64,000 nt of DNA from JAFAXA01 sp963777325 (GCA_963777325.1 CAVZQE010000022.1:744001-808000), one strand, 5' to 3'. Shown: positions 26,213 through 35,228, counted from the stretch's first letter. Notes: generated by a model from the letters alone, not told the origin. A program made the numbers and translations.

Positions 26213-27177
26213 CACCGCGCCGCCATTTCGGTACGAGAGCGCGCGGCGGCGACGAGCGGCATCGCTCCAGGATCGACGCGCACCTGCCCTTCGGCCGTGA
26301 CCTCGGCCAGCACGACCGCCCGCGAGGCCGGGTTCATCACCCGGATGCGGTCGCCGATCGCGCCGGCCTCCATCGCTTGCCCCTGGGCGGCCAAAGTCAG
26401 GCCGGGGCTGTTCAGGGCGATCGCGACGAGCGCGCCCTTCTGCACCATGGCGGGCCGCTCGAGATCGGACAGCGGCAAGGGCTGTCCGGGCGAGACGGAA
26501 TGGCGGAGCTGAAGGCCGATCGCCTGGCCGGGCAGCCGCGCGACCTCGGCCCGGAGCCCGGCCCCGCGCACGCGGCCCGGCCGGAGATCCGACGCGCCGA
26601 CGATGCTGCCCGGTGCGAGGTGCGTGGCCGCGACCGGCAGCTCGATCATCTCCAGCGCGCGGCCGGCGACGCGGACCGAGACCGGCTCCATGCCGTCGCC
26701 GACGACCGAGAGGACCGCCGTGAACCGGCCGCTCGCGGGATCGTAGGCGAGATCGGTCGCGACCGGGCGCGCGGTGCTCTCGGCCGGAAGCAAGGGGGGC
26801 GCAAAGCCCGTCAGCTCGATGTCGCTGTCGGGTGCGACCCCCGCCGTCCCGAGCGCGTCGCGGATCGCACCGAGCGCCTGGTCGCGCGGCAGCAGCCGGC
26901 CCGGCCGGTCCAGCACGGCGCGGTCGCCGGGGGAGGCCGGGCGCCAATCCACGCCGAACTGGCGGGCGATCGCCGCCAGCTGCGCCGCCTCGACGATGAT
27001 CCGGCCGCCTGGCGCGGGCGCGGGACCGAGCGCCCGGCCGGCATCGGGACCGGCGTCATCGAACAGGTCGGACAGGCGCACGACCGGGGCGGCGAGGGTG
27101 GTCATCGGGCGCAGCGTCGCGGCGGTCGCGGGCAGCGACGTGGAGGCGAGGAGGGCGAGGAGAGCGAGGGCGCGCAT
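26212..27177 (-). CDS. flgA: Flagellar P-ring assembly chaperone FlgA
   Basis: Periplasmic chaperone that prepares FlgI for P-ring assembly. The 321-residue protein has a signal peptide (MRALALLALLASTSLPATA) and a C-terminal SAF-like domain, with VAATHLAPGSIVGASDLRPG, LPGQAIGLQLRHSVSPGQPL and MVQKGALVAIAL, ending in IGDRIRVMNPASRAVV. It lies between flgG and flgH, its usual place in alphaproteobacteria. Confidence 0.93.
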   Translation of the reverse strand: MRALALLALLASTSLPATAATLRPMTTLAAPVVRLSDLFDDAGPDAGRALGPAPAPGGRIIVEAAQLAAIARQFGVDWRPASPGDRAVLDRPGRLLPRDQALGAIRDALGTAGVAPDSDIELTGFAPPLLPAESTARPVATDLAYDPASGRFTAVLSVVGDGMEPVSVRVAGRALEMIELPVAATHLAPGSIVGASDLRPGRVRGAGLRAEVARLPGQAIGLQLRHSVSPGQPLPLSDLERPAMVQKGALVAIALNSPGLTLAAQGQAMEAGAIGDRIRVMNPASRAVVLAEVTAEGQVRVDPGAMPLVAAARSRTEMAAR

Positions 27178-27182
27178 GGCGA

Positions 27183-27968
27183 CTACCGCAAATTCGTGAG
27201 CGTGGAGAGCATCTGGTCGCTGGTCGTGATGACGCGGCTGTTCATTTCGTACGCCCGCTGCGCCGTGATGAGGTTGGTGATCTCGGACACCACATTGACG
27301 TTGGAAGTCTCAACGAAACCTTGCATGACCGACCCGAAACCGGGCGAGGCGGGCGTGCCGGTGACCGCATTGCCGGAGGCCGAGGTCTGGATGAACAGAT
27401 TGTCGCCCTGCGCTTCCAGCCCGGCCTCGTTCGGGAACACCGCGAGCTGGATTTGCCCGACCGTGGTCGGCGTCGTCTGGCCGTCGATCGTCGCCTGCAC
27501 CTGGCCCGCCGCGTTGATCGTGATCGATTTGGCGTTGCTCGGCACGGTGATGCCGGGCGCGACGGGATAGCCGTCCGCCGTCACGATCGTGCCGTCCGGC
27601 GACAGGCTGAACGTGCCGTCGCGGGTATAGGCGGCGTCGCCCGAGGGCAGCGTCACCTGGAAGTAGCCGTTGCCCTGCACCGCGAGATCGAGGCTGTTGC
27701 TGGTCTGCTGCAAATTGCCCTGCTCGCCGATCCGATAGATCGCGGCGGTCTTGACGCCGAGGCCGACCTGCGCGCCGGCCGGCACGATCGTTCCGGCGTC
27801 GCTGCTGTTGGAACCGACCCGGCGCAGGTTCTGGTAGATCAGATCCTGGAACTCGGCCCGCCGCCGCTTGAATCCGGTCGTCGTCATGTTGGCGATGTTG
27901 TTGGAGATCACCTCGACATTGGTCTGCTGCGCCTGCATCCCGGTGCCGGCGATATCGAGCGAACGCAT
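27183..27968 (-). CDS. flgG: Flagellar distal rod protein FlgG
   Basis: Rod protein of 261 residues exported by the flagellar type III apparatus. It has the flagellar rod/hook N-terminal motif with NNIANMTTTGFKRRRAEF, the central GYFQVTLPSGDAAYTRDGTF and the C-terminal helix EITNLITAQRAYEMNSRVI. Length equals the usual 260-262. Lies between flgF and flgA. Confidence 0.96.
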   Translation of the reverse strand: MRSLDIAGTGMQAQQTNVEVISNNIANMTTTGFKRRRAEFQDLIYQNLRRVGSNSSDAGTIVPAGAQVGLGVKTAAIYRIGEQGNLQQTSNSLDLAVQGNGYFQVTLPSGDAAYTRDGTFSLSPDGTIVTADGYPVAPGITVPSNAKSITINAAGQVQATIDGQTTPTTVGQIQLAVFPNEAGLEAQGDNLFIQTSASGNAVTGTPASPGFGSVMQGFVETSNVNVVSEITNLITAQRAYEMNSRVITTSDQMLSTLTNLR

Positions 27969-27983
27969 GCTGTTCCTGACGCT

Positions 27984-28019
27984 CTAATGAGAGTGATGGG
28001 GCTAATGAGAGTGATGGGG
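27984..28019. repeat. Two perfect 18-bp tandem copies between flgF and flgG
   Basis: The 18-base unit CTAATGAGAGTGATGGGG occurs twice without a gap, and a diverged third unit (GAAATTGAGATGGTGGGG-like) follows. It lies between the flgF stop and the flgG start. It may reflect slipped-strand duplication. It could alter the leader of flgG but no function is shown. Confidence 0.75.
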
Positions 28020-28050
28020 CCTGAAATTGAGATGGTGGGGCGGGACCGGC

Positions 28051-28788
28051 TCAGCCTTTCGGCAGGATGCGGTCGATCGCGTTCTGATGCCGGTCCGATT
28101 CGCCCTGCACGAACTGGCTCATGAACTGGAACTCCCGCAGGTCGCTGGTCATGCGTGTCAGCTCGAGCACCGGCTGGACGTTCGATTCCTCGAGCGCGCC
28201 CTGGACCAGCTTCGGCGCCTGGACGGGGCTGGTCGCGCTGTCGGCGCGCGCCAGCTGCCCGCCTTCCGATTGCAGCCGCATCGGGTCGTCCGCCTGCACG
28301 ACGCCGATGCGGCCGATCTGGCCGTTCTGGGTGCTGATGGTGCCGTCGCCCGCGACCGTGATCTGGGTGTCGGCGGGCGATAGCTGCAACGGCCGGCCGT
28401 TCGTGTCGAGCAGCGCCTCTCCCGCGGCATCGGCGATGGTGCCGTCCGAGGTCAGGTCGAAACGCCCCGCGCGGGTGAGGCGCGGACCGTGCGAGGTTTG
28501 CACCGTGAACATTCCGTCGCCGCTGATCGCGAGGTCGAGCGGGTTGCCGGTATGCGTCAGGCCGCCTTCCTGCTGGTTGCGGTAGGTGGCGCGGTCCTGG
28601 GTGTAGGCGATCGTGTCGCCGCCGCGCGGCGCGGCCGTGTTTTTCTGACGGGCGAGCCAGTCGCTGAACAGCACGCGCTCGGCCTTGTATCCCGTCGTGT
28701 TCGCGTTCGCGATGTTGCCCGCCGTCACGTCCATCGCCCGTTGCTGGGCGGAGAGGCGCGACAGGGCGATGTAGGCGGCGTTGTCCAT
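28051..28788 (-). CDS. flgF: Flagellar proximal rod protein FlgF
   Basis: Rod protein of 245 residues. The N-terminal motif is QQRAMDVTAGNIANANTTGYK, the central part LDLAISGDGMFTVQT with a following TRAGRFDLTSDGT, and the C-terminal helix is VLELTRMTSDLREFQFM. First gene of flgF-flgG-flgA-flgH-GNAT, with a sigma-54 promoter upstream. The ATG was chosen because the rod motif starts there; the upstream frame belongs to opposite-strand DNA. Confidence 0.95.
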   Translation of the reverse strand: MDNAAYIALSRLSAQQRAMDVTAGNIANANTTGYKAERVLFSDWLARQKNTAAPRGGDTIAYTQDRATYRNQQEGGLTHTGNPLDLAISGDGMFTVQTSHGPRLTRAGRFDLTSDGTIADAAGEALLDTNGRPLQLSPADTQITVAGDGTISTQNGQIGRIGVVQADDPMRLQSEGGQLARADSATSPVQAPKLVQGALEESNVQPVLELTRMTSDLREFQFMSQFVQGESDRHQNAIDRILPKG

Positions 28789-28858
28789 CGATACACTCCG
28801 GATCGGTCCCGGGCCGAGATCGGCCTTGCGGCGAAATCGGTCCCCGGCCGAACCGATC

Positions 28859-28873
28859 GCAAGGGTCGTGCCA
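28859..28873 (-). promoter_or_regulatory. Sigma-54 promoter of the flgF operon
   Basis: The minus strand reads TGGCACGACCCTTGC, again an exact TGGCAC-N5-TTGC match. It lies about 70 bases before the flgF start, so the transcript would begin near 28847. It is nearly identical to the promoter before flgI. The divergent fliL gene has no such match. Confidence 0.82.
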
Positions 28874-29022
28874 GCCCCGTCGCTTCGTGAACTGCTTGCC
28901 GCTCGCCGGTCCGGCTGGGCAGGAATTGCCGCCCGTGCCGCTTCTTGCCGGGCGGGGCGCAAAGCTTTCTTAATGTCCGCGCCGCACCCTCCGCCGCGTT
29001 CCGTCGGGCGAGAGGGAGGTTC

Positions 29023-29526
29023 ATGGCCAAGGCTGCCGCATCGACCGCGCCCGCGAGTGCGCCGGCGGCCAAGGCGGGCGGCAAGCGCAAGCTCGTCCTG
29101 CTCGGCGCCCCCGTGCTGCTCCTGCCGCTGCTGGCCGGGGCGTGGTTCGGCGGCGTCATGCCCGGGGCCCCGTCCGGCCACAAGCAGGCGGCGCACGCTG
29201 GCAAGGAGGCGGAGGCCAAGCCGCCCGTGTTCCTCGAGCTGCCGGAGATGGTCACGAACCTGAACGGCAATCCGCGCCGGCCGAACTTCGTCAAGCTGCG
29301 CGCGCGCGTCGAGCTGGCGCGGGCCGAGGATCTGCCGGTCGCGCAGGCGGCGATGCCGAGGCTCCAGGATCTGTTCCAGACCTATCTGCGCGAAACCCGG
29401 CCCGAGGAATTGCGCGGCTCCGCCGGAACATACCGGCTGCGTGAAGAGCTGCTCGCGCGCGGCAATCTCGCCGTCGCTCCGGCGCGGATCACGGATGTGC
29501 TGTTCACGGAGATGCTGGTGCAATGA
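29023..29526 (+). CDS. fliL: Flagellar basal-body protein FliL
   Basis: Single-pass inner-membrane protein of 167 residues that sits near the stator. One hydrophobic segment is at residues 24-45 (KLVLLGAPVLLLPLLAGAWF). The periplasmic part has FLELPEMVTNLNG and RPNFVKLRARVELA, and the end ARITDVLFTEMLVQ is typical. GAGGGAGG precedes the ATG. Its stop overlaps the fliM start (ATGA). Confidence 0.92.
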   Translation: MAKAAASTAPASAPAAKAGGKRKLVLLGAPVLLLPLLAGAWFGGVMPGAPSGHKQAAHAGKEAEAKPPVFLELPEMVTNLNGNPRRPNFVKLRARVELARAEDLPVAQAAMPRLQDLFQTYLRETRPEELRGSAGTYRLREELLARGNLAVAPARITDVLFTEMLVQ

Positions 29527-30551
29527 CCGACAGTCGCGAAGACGAAGCGACGGCCGATGCGGGCGGGGACGCGCCGCTCTTGAACCAGGCGGAGATCGAC
29601 AGCCTGCTCGGCTCCGGCGACGCCGCCGCCCGGGATGCAAGGTCGGGCATGCAGCAGATCATCACGTCGGTGCTCGTCTCGTACGAGCGTCTGCCGATGC
29701 TCGAGATCGCGTTCGATCGCCTGGTCCGGATCATGTCCACGAGCCTGCGCAATTTCACCAACGACAATGTCGAGGTGAGCATCGACAATATCCTGAGCCT
29801 GCGCTTCGGCGACTACCTCAACTCGATCCCGCTGCCCGCGATGCTCGCCGTTTTCAAGGCCGAGGAGTGGGACAATCACGGGCTGATGGTGGTGGACAGC
29901 GCCATGATCTACTCGATCGTGGATGTGCTGCTCGGCGGGAGGCGCGGCACCGCCGCGATGCGCATCGAGGGCCGGCCATACACGACGATCGAGCGCGTCT
30001 TGGTCGAGCGCCTGGTCCGCGTCGTGCTCGCCGATCTCTCGGCGAGCTTCGAGCCGCTCTGCGCGATCGATTTCCGGTTCGAGCGCCTGGAGGTGAACCC
30101 GCGCTTCGCGACGATCAGCCGGCTCTCGAACGCGACCGTCTTGGTGCGGCTGCGTGTGGAGATGGAGGATCGCGGCGGCCGGATCGAGCTCTTACTGCCG
30201 TACGCGACCTTGGAGCCGATCCGCGAGCTGCTGTTGCAGCAGTTCATGGGCGAGAAGTTCGGCCGCGACTCGATCTGGGAATCGCATCTCGCCGAGGAGC
30301 TCTGGAACACGGATGTCGAGCTCGACGTGCTGCTCGACGAGCAATCGATGCGGCTGTCGGACGTCATGGCGTGGCGGCCGGGCAGCCGGATCGTGCTCGA
30401 CAAGCGGCCCGGATCACCCGTCGAGCTCCGATGCGGCGCCGTGCCGATGTTTGAAGGCCGGATCGGCCGCCGCAAGAGCCAGGTCGCTGTTCGCATCGAA
30501 CGCGCGCTTCGGCACGACCCGGCCGCGCCCCCCGCCGATCCGAGCGCTTAG
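29523..30551 (+). CDS. fliM: Flagellar motor switch protein FliM
   Basis: C-ring component that binds CheY-P and sets rotation direction. The 342-residue protein has the N-terminal LLNQAEIDSLLGSGD motif (CheY-binding helix), the middle domain with FLIVDNDNVEVSIDN-like sequence and a C-terminal SpoA-type domain (ELDVLLDEQSMRLSDVMAW). No fliN gene is in the window. Confidence 0.95.
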   Translation: MTDSREDEATADAGGDAPLLNQAEIDSLLGSGDAAARDARSGMQQIITSVLVSYERLPMLEIAFDRLVRIMSTSLRNFTNDNVEVSIDNILSLRFGDYLNSIPLPAMLAVFKAEEWDNHGLMVVDSAMIYSIVDVLLGGRRGTAAMRIEGRPYTTIERVLVERLVRVVLADLSASFEPLCAIDFRFERLEVNPRFATISRLSNATVLVRLRVEMEDRGGRIELLLPYATLEPIRELLLQQFMGEKFGRDSIWESHLAEELWNTDVELDVLLDEQSMRLSDVMAWRPGSRIVLDKRPGSPVELRCGAVPMFEGRIGRRKSQVAVRIERALRHDPAAPPADPSA

Positions 30552-30568
30552 AGCGGAAGGAGGCCGGG

Positions 30569-31012
30569 ATGGCCGGGCTGGAATGGCTGCTCGAGACGGT
30601 GCTGGTCGTGCTGCTGGCGGCGACCCTGTTCCATGCGATGCGCCTGGAGCGCGCGCTTGGCGTGCTGAAACGCGACCGCGCCGCGCTCGAGGAACTGATC
30701 GCGGGCTTCAACGCGAGCACAAGGCAGGCGGAGGCCGGGATCGAGCAGCTGCGCGCGGCGACGGACGGCGCGGGGCGGCAGATCGCGAAGCAGATCGACG
30801 GCGCGGGGACGCTGAAGGACGACCTGACGTTCCTGATCGAACGCGGCGAGCGGCTGGCCGACCGAATCGACAAGCTGGTGCGCGCGGGACGGCCGCTGGC
30901 GGGCGAAGCCCCCCGGAGCGCGTCCACGCCGCCGCCGTCCGAACCCGGCCAGCCCGCGATGCGCAGCCAGGCCGAGCGCGACCTGTTCAAAGCCCTGAGG
31001 CTCGCACGATGA
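30569..31012 (+). CDS. DUF6468-like flagellar membrane protein
   Basis: Protein of 147 residues with an N-terminal membrane segment (MAGLEWLLETVLVVLLAATLF) followed by a long coiled-coil region with EELIAGFNASTRQAEAGIEQL and a disordered proline-rich part. The layout and place between fliM and motE match a small family named DUF6468 in this order; the identification is by memory of context. Function unknown, perhaps in motor assembly. Overlaps motE by four bases. Confidence 0.7.
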   Translation: MAGLEWLLETVLVVLLAATLFHAMRLERALGVLKRDRAALEELIAGFNASTRQAEAGIEQLRAATDGAGRQIAKQIDGAGTLKDDLTFLIERGERLADRIDKLVRAGRPLAGEAPRSASTPPPSEPGQPAMRSQAERDLFKALRLAR

Positions 31013-31725
31013 CCCGGCTGCGCTTCCCTTCTCCCCGGCTGCTGCCGCTGACGATGGCGGCGGTCGCCGTGCTGCTGGCCCTGAAATCGGCGGTCCTCGT
31101 GCGCGCGGCGCTGCCCGGCGACCATGCGCCGGATGCGTTCGCGAGCGGGGCGGTCGTGCCGGACGCGCTCGCGTCGCCGCCGGCCCAGGGCAGGCACGCC
31201 GGGGAGGCGCAGAAGCCAGAGGCAGCGCAAGCCGGCGCGGCATCGAGGGCCTCTTCCGCGCAAGCGGCCGGGCCGCGGGAGGGTCCGCCGCCCGACCCGC
31301 CGGTGAGCGACGCCGAGCGCGGGGTGCTGCTCGATCTACGGCAGCGACGCCAGGCGCTGGACGCGCGCGCGGCGGCGCTGGCGACGCGCGAGGAGGTGGT
31401 GGGGGCGGCGGAGAAGCGGCTCGCCGACCGCGTGACCGAGTTGCAGGCCTTGCAGACCCGGCTCGAAGCCCTGGAGACGGCGCGACATGCGCATGACGAG
31501 GCGAACTGGCGCGGCCTCGTGAAGCTGTACGAGAGCATGAAGCCGCGGAACGCCGCCACGATCATGAACGATCTCGACAAGCCGGTCCTGCTCGCGGTGA
31601 TCGACCGCATGAAGGAGGCCAAGGCCGCCGCGATCCTGGCCGCCATGCAGCCCGACCGCGCTCGGGAGGTGACGGCGGATCTCGCCCGCCAGCGGACCCG
31701 TGCGAACACGCCCGAGGGCGGCTAA
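31009..31725 (+). CDS. motE: MotE-like motility chaperone
   Basis: Protein of 238 residues with an N-terminal membrane or signal segment, a proline/alanine-rich linker, a coiled coil (residues 110-160) and a C-terminal MgtE-N-like domain with LVKLYESMKPRNAATIMNDL and MKEAKAAAILAAMQPDRA. This is the architecture of MotE, which in rhizobia assists the periplasmic motor protein MotC. No motC gene is seen in the window. Start overlaps the previous gene (ATGA). Confidence 0.78.
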   Translation: MTRLRFPSPRLLPLTMAAVAVLLALKSAVLVRAALPGDHAPDAFASGAVVPDALASPPAQGRHAGEAQKPEAAQAGAASRASSAQAAGPREGPPPDPPVSDAERGVLLDLRQRRQALDARAAALATREEVVGAAEKRLADRVTELQALQTRLEALETARHAHDEANWRGLVKLYESMKPRNAATIMNDLDKPVLLAVIDRMKEAKAAAILAAMQPDRAREVTADLARQRTRANTPEGG

Positions 31726-31743
31726 AGGGGGGATCGCCGCCGC

Positions 31744-34536
31744 ATGGTTCTCGGCCGATCGGCGGGCGCGCTGGCGCTCGCGGCCTCGCTCTGCCTGGCG
31801 CACGCAACGCGGGCCGGGGAGCCGCCCGTGCCGGTCCACACGGAAAGCCGCCCTGGGTTCGGTCGCGTGGCGTTCGGCTTTGCCTCCCCGGTCCGGTTCC
31901 GGATCGAGCGCGCGGGCGATCTGGTCGCGGTCCTGTTCACAAGCGGGCGGGTCATCGGCCGCGCGGACGCGCTGCCACGCAATGTCCGGGCCGTCGCGGG
32001 GAGCGCGGGTCGGGCCGAGATCACCGTCGCGGGCGGCGCCGGGATCAGGGTTGGGCGCGCGGGAAACCACGTCGTCATCGACGTGCTCGATCCGCTCGGC
32101 CCGGCGCCGACGGAGCCGCCGAAGACGGAGCCTCCGAGTTCGGCCGGCCCCACCCCGGCCCCGGCTCCCCCGTCGCCGCCGCCTGCGCCCCCGCCCGCTC
32201 CGCCGGGTCCGGTCTCGCTCTCGGCCCAGGTCTCGCTCCCGGCCAAGGTCTCGGGCGCGGCTGAGGGTTGGTCGGTTGCCGTGCCGTTCGAGGCGGATGT
32301 CGGAGCCGCCGCCTTCCGGCTCGGGGATGCCGGTATCGTCGTGTTCGACCAGAGCCGTCCGATCGATCTCGCCGCCCTGCGTGGCACGGCGGCGCTCGCC
32401 GGGGCGTCCGTGCAGCTGCTGCCGGGCGCGACCGTGCTGCGCATCCCGCTGCCGGCGGGCGTCGCGCTCGCCCTCACGCGCGAGCCGGATCACTGGACGA
32501 TCGCACCGGCGCGGGCGGAACCACAGGCGCTGGCGATCCGGGTCGCGGACCGCAGCCTCTTGCTGGCGGCCGCCAACCCTGGGCGGGTGGTGACGATGGT
32601 CGATCCGGCCACCGGCGCCGATCTGCTGGTCGGCACCGAGCGCGGCGGCCCAGGGCCGGACACCCGTGGGCAGGGCGTGCTCGCGCCCCGCCGCGCGCCC
32701 GAGTTCGATCTGCTGCCAAGCTGGAGGGGCGTGGCCGTCGCGCCGCTCTCGGACCGGCTGGTGCTGCGGGCGCGCCGGGACGGGTTTGCGCTCTCGGCGG
32801 AGCCGGAGGGGCTGGCGGTGTCGCTGCCCAACGGCCCGGACGTGCTCGCGCCGGCCGGCGCGATGACGCGGCGGTTCGATTTCCCGCCGCTGCCGGACGC
32901 GGCGCTCGAAGACCGGTTGCGGGCGGAGATCGCGGATGCGAGCGCACGCCCCCCGCTCGGTCGTGGCCGGCCGCGCCGGGAGGCGGCGGAAACCATGATC
33001 GCGCTCGGCCTCGGCGCGGAGGCGGCGGCGCTGCTGCGTCTCGCCGCGCTCGACGATGCGCGCGAGGCGGAGAGCCCGCAGGCCGGGGCGCTGCTCGCCA
33101 TCGCGTCCCTGCTCGCGGGACAGCCGGACGACGCGGCCGGGCTGACCGACAAGCGGCTCGACGGCACGGACGAGATCGCGCTCTGGCGCGCCATCCGCAT
33201 CGCCGCGCGGGCCGAGGAGGGCTTGCCGGACGAGGACGGGGCGGCTCCTCCCGCCGCGACCTTCGCCGCCACGATGAAGCTGGTGTTCGCCTATCCCGCG
33301 CCGCTTCGCGAGCGGCTGCTGCCGCTGATCGCGGAGACGCTCGTGCGCGGCGGCGAGGAGAAGGCGGCGACGGCGCTGCTGGCCCAGGCGGGCGACGATC
33401 CGGCGCTCGCACTGGCGCGGGCCATGCTGGCCGAGGCGCGGCACGACACAGATGCGGCGCTCACCCAGTACGACGCTCTGGCCGCCGGGCGGGACCGGCT
33501 GCTGCGGGTCCGCGCCGCCATGCGCGCGATCGACCTGCGCATTGCATCGGGCAAGCTCGGACCGGCCGAGGCGGCGTCCGCGCTCGAGCGGCTGCTGCCG
33601 GCGTGGCGCGGCGACCGGCGGGCGCTCGCGGTCCGGCTCAAGCTCGCGTCGCTGCGGGCGGAGACGGGCGCGTACCGTCCGGCGCTCGCGCTGCTGCGGG
33701 AGACCGAGGCGGACATGCCCGGCCAGGCCCCGGCGATACACGCGGCGACGCAGGCGGTATTCGCGACCCTGCTGCGGGACGGCAACGCCGAGCGGGTGCC
33801 GCCGCTCGATCTGGTGACGCTCGCCGAGGAGAACGCGGATCTGGTGCCGGAAGGCGACGCGGGCGCGGCGCTCGCGGCCGCGCTCGCGGACCGCCTTTCG
33901 GCGCTCGACCTGCCGCAGCGCATCGCGCCGGTGCTCGATCGGCTGATGCGCCGGGCGCCGGCCGGACCGGCGCGCGCGAGCGTCGGCGCGCGTCTCGCCG
34001 CGCTGCGGCTGGACGAGGGCGACGCCCCCGGCGCCGAAGCGGCGCTCGCCGCGTCCGTCGCCGCCGAACTGCCGCCCGCGCTCGCCGAAACGCGCGTGCT
34101 CCTCGGCGCGCGCGCCGCCGCCGCCGAGGGACGCACGGCGGAGGCGGCCGCCTCGCTCGCGCCGCTCGAAACGCCCGCCGCCGATGAGGCGCGCGCAACC
34201 ATCGCCGAGGCGGCCAAGGACTGGCCCGGAGCCGAGCGGGCGCTCGCGGCGCTCGCGGCCAAGACCCTGCCGCCTGAAGGCAAGCTGGATGACGGGCAGC
34301 GCCGGTTGCTGCTGCGTTGGGCGAGCGCGGCCGCCCAGGCGGGCGACGCGGGCGCGCTCGCCTCGCTCCGCAAGCGGGAAGCAGCGCGCATGCAGGGCGG
34401 CCCGGCCGGCGACATGTTCCGGCTGCTTACCGGCGATCCGGTGCGCGGCGTCGCCGATCTGTCGCGCTCGCGGCAGGACGTGGCGCTGGCGCGCGGCCTG
34501 CCCGGGGACGTCCAGGCGCTCGGCACGCATCGGTGA
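31744..34536 (+). CDS. Large exported repeat protein of unknown function
   Basis: Protein of 930 residues with a signal peptide (MVLGRSAGALALAASLCLAH). Residues 30-120 form an AMIN-like beta domain (GFGRVAFGF, PVRFRIERAGDLVAV), followed by a proline linker (about residues 125-160), then a second beta-rich region. From about residue 370 to the end are Ala-rich helical pairs resembling TPR or SEL1-like repeats, interrupted by LAAS. It follows motE by 18 bases and appears to end the fliL-fliM-motE operon. Function unknown; the layout suggests a periplasmic scaffold, similar to proteins with AMIN domain and repeats, and a motor role is inferred only from context. Confidence 0.75.
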   Translation: MVLGRSAGALALAASLCLAHATRAGEPPVPVHTESRPGFGRVAFGFASPVRFRIERAGDLVAVLFTSGRVIGRADALPRNVRAVAGSAGRAEITVAGGAGIRVGRAGNHVVIDVLDPLGPAPTEPPKTEPPSSAGPTPAPAPPSPPPAPPPAPPGPVSLSAQVSLPAKVSGAAEGWSVAVPFEADVGAAAFRLGDAGIVVFDQSRPIDLAALRGTAALAGASVQLLPGATVLRIPLPAGVALALTREPDHWTIAPARAEPQALAIRVADRSLLLAAANPGRVVTMVDPATGADLLVGTERGGPGPDTRGQGVLAPRRAPEFDLLPSWRGVAVAPLSDRLVLRARRDGFALSAEPEGLAVSLPNGPDVLAPAGAMTRRFDFPPLPDAALEDRLRAEIADASARPPLGRGRPRREAAETMIALGLGAEAAALLRLAALDDAREAESPQAGALLAIASLLAGQPDDAAGLTDKRLDGTDEIALWRAIRIAARAEEGLPDEDGAAPPAATFAATMKLVFAYPAPLRERLLPLIAETLVRGGEEKAATALLAQAGDDPALALARAMLAEARHDTDAALTQYDALAAGRDRLLRVRAAMRAIDLRIASGKLGPAEAASALERLLPAWRGDRRALAVRLKLASLRAETGAYRPALALLRETEADMPGQAPAIHAATQAVFATLLRDGNAERVPPLDLVTLAEENADLVPEGDAGAALAAALADRLSALDLPQRIAPVLDRLMRRAPAGPARASVGARLAALRLDEGDAPGAEAALAASVAAELPPALAETRVLLGARAAAAEGRTAEAAASLAPLETPAADEARATIAEAAKDWPGAERALAALAAKTLPPEGKLDDGQRRLLLRWASAAAQAGDAGALASLRKREAARMQGGPAGDMFRLLTGDPVRGVADLSRSRQDVALARGLPGDVQALGTHR

Positions 34537-34717
34537 GAGCGCCGCGACATCGCGCCTGCGCCCGGATGGACGCACCTATGCGGGGCAGCGCGGGACGGAG
34601 GGCGATTTCCTGTTGCATCGGGGGGGCGTTGTCCCCATGTTCCGCCGCCTTGGCCCCAGGGGACGTGCGCAAGCCGGCGCGCGTCCAACAGGCTGTCTGC
34701 TGGTAGGAGGGTATGCG

Positions 34718-35173
34718 GTGAACGCACTCAATCCACTGGGGATGGTCTCGGAGATCCCGAGCGAGAACCAGAGTTTCGAACGCACCGGGATCGAGGTGCA
34801 GAAGGATTATTTTGTCGAGAAGGACGGCCAGAAATTCGCCGGCACGCATCTGCTGGTGGATCTCTGGGGCGCGTCCAATCTGGGCGACCCGGCGCTGATC
34901 GACCGCGCCTGCCGCGAGGCGGCGCTCGCCGCCGGGGCGACGATCCTGCACAGCCACTTCCACCACTTCTCGCCGAATGGCGGGGTGTCGGGGGTCGTGG
35001 TACTGGCCGAGAGCCACATCTCGATCCACACATGGCCGGAACGCGACTTCGCCGCCGTCGACATCTTCATGTGCGGTGCGTGCGACCCGAACGATTCGAT
35101 CCCGGTGCTGAAGGCGGCGTTCACGCCGGACCGCATCGTCCTCGATGAACAGCGGCGCGGCCGGATCGGCTGA
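34718..35173 (+). CDS. speD: S-adenosylmethionine decarboxylase proenzyme
   Basis: Makes decarboxylated AdoMet, the aminopropyl donor for spermidine synthesis. The prokaryotic-type proenzyme has 151 residues. It cleaves itself between Glu98 and Ser99 in AESHISIHTWPE, and the new N-terminal Ser becomes the pyruvoyl group. The catalytic Cys119 is in DIFMCG. The start is a GTG with an AGGAGG site at 34705-34710, which decides it over a later ATG. It precedes speE but a hairpin lies between. Confidence 0.93.
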   Translation: MNALNPLGMVSEIPSENQSFERTGIEVQKDYFVEKDGQKFAGTHLLVDLWGASNLGDPALIDRACREAALAAGATILHSHFHHFSPNGGVSGVVVLAESHISIHTWPERDFAAVDIFMCGACDPNDSIPVLKAAFTPDRIVLDEQRRGRIG

Positions 35174-35196
35174 TTCCAAGACTTGATTGGCGTGAA

Positions 35197-35228
35197 GAAA
35201 CGCCCGGGCGGCAGCGTCCGGGCGTTTC
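35197..35228 (+). terminator. Hairpin between speD and speE
   Basis: An 11-bp stem GAAACGCCCGG pairs with CCGGGCGTTTC across a 10-base loop; CTTGC follows. It lies 23 bases after the speD stop and 25 before the speE start. It may end transcription from speD or modulate speE read-through; the short T run makes an intrinsic terminator only moderately likely. Confidence 0.6.

Noticed and set aside
29055..29130. Possible sigma-54 promoter upstream of fliL around CTGGGCAGGAATTGC (28916-28930)
   Set aside because: The GG-GC spacing is 9 rather than 10 bases, so it was not listed.
31336..34575. 1079-codon minus frame opposite the large exported protein
   Set aside because: Complete mirror of the plus-strand gene with Gly/Arg-rich sequence; the plus frame has signal peptide and linker organisation.
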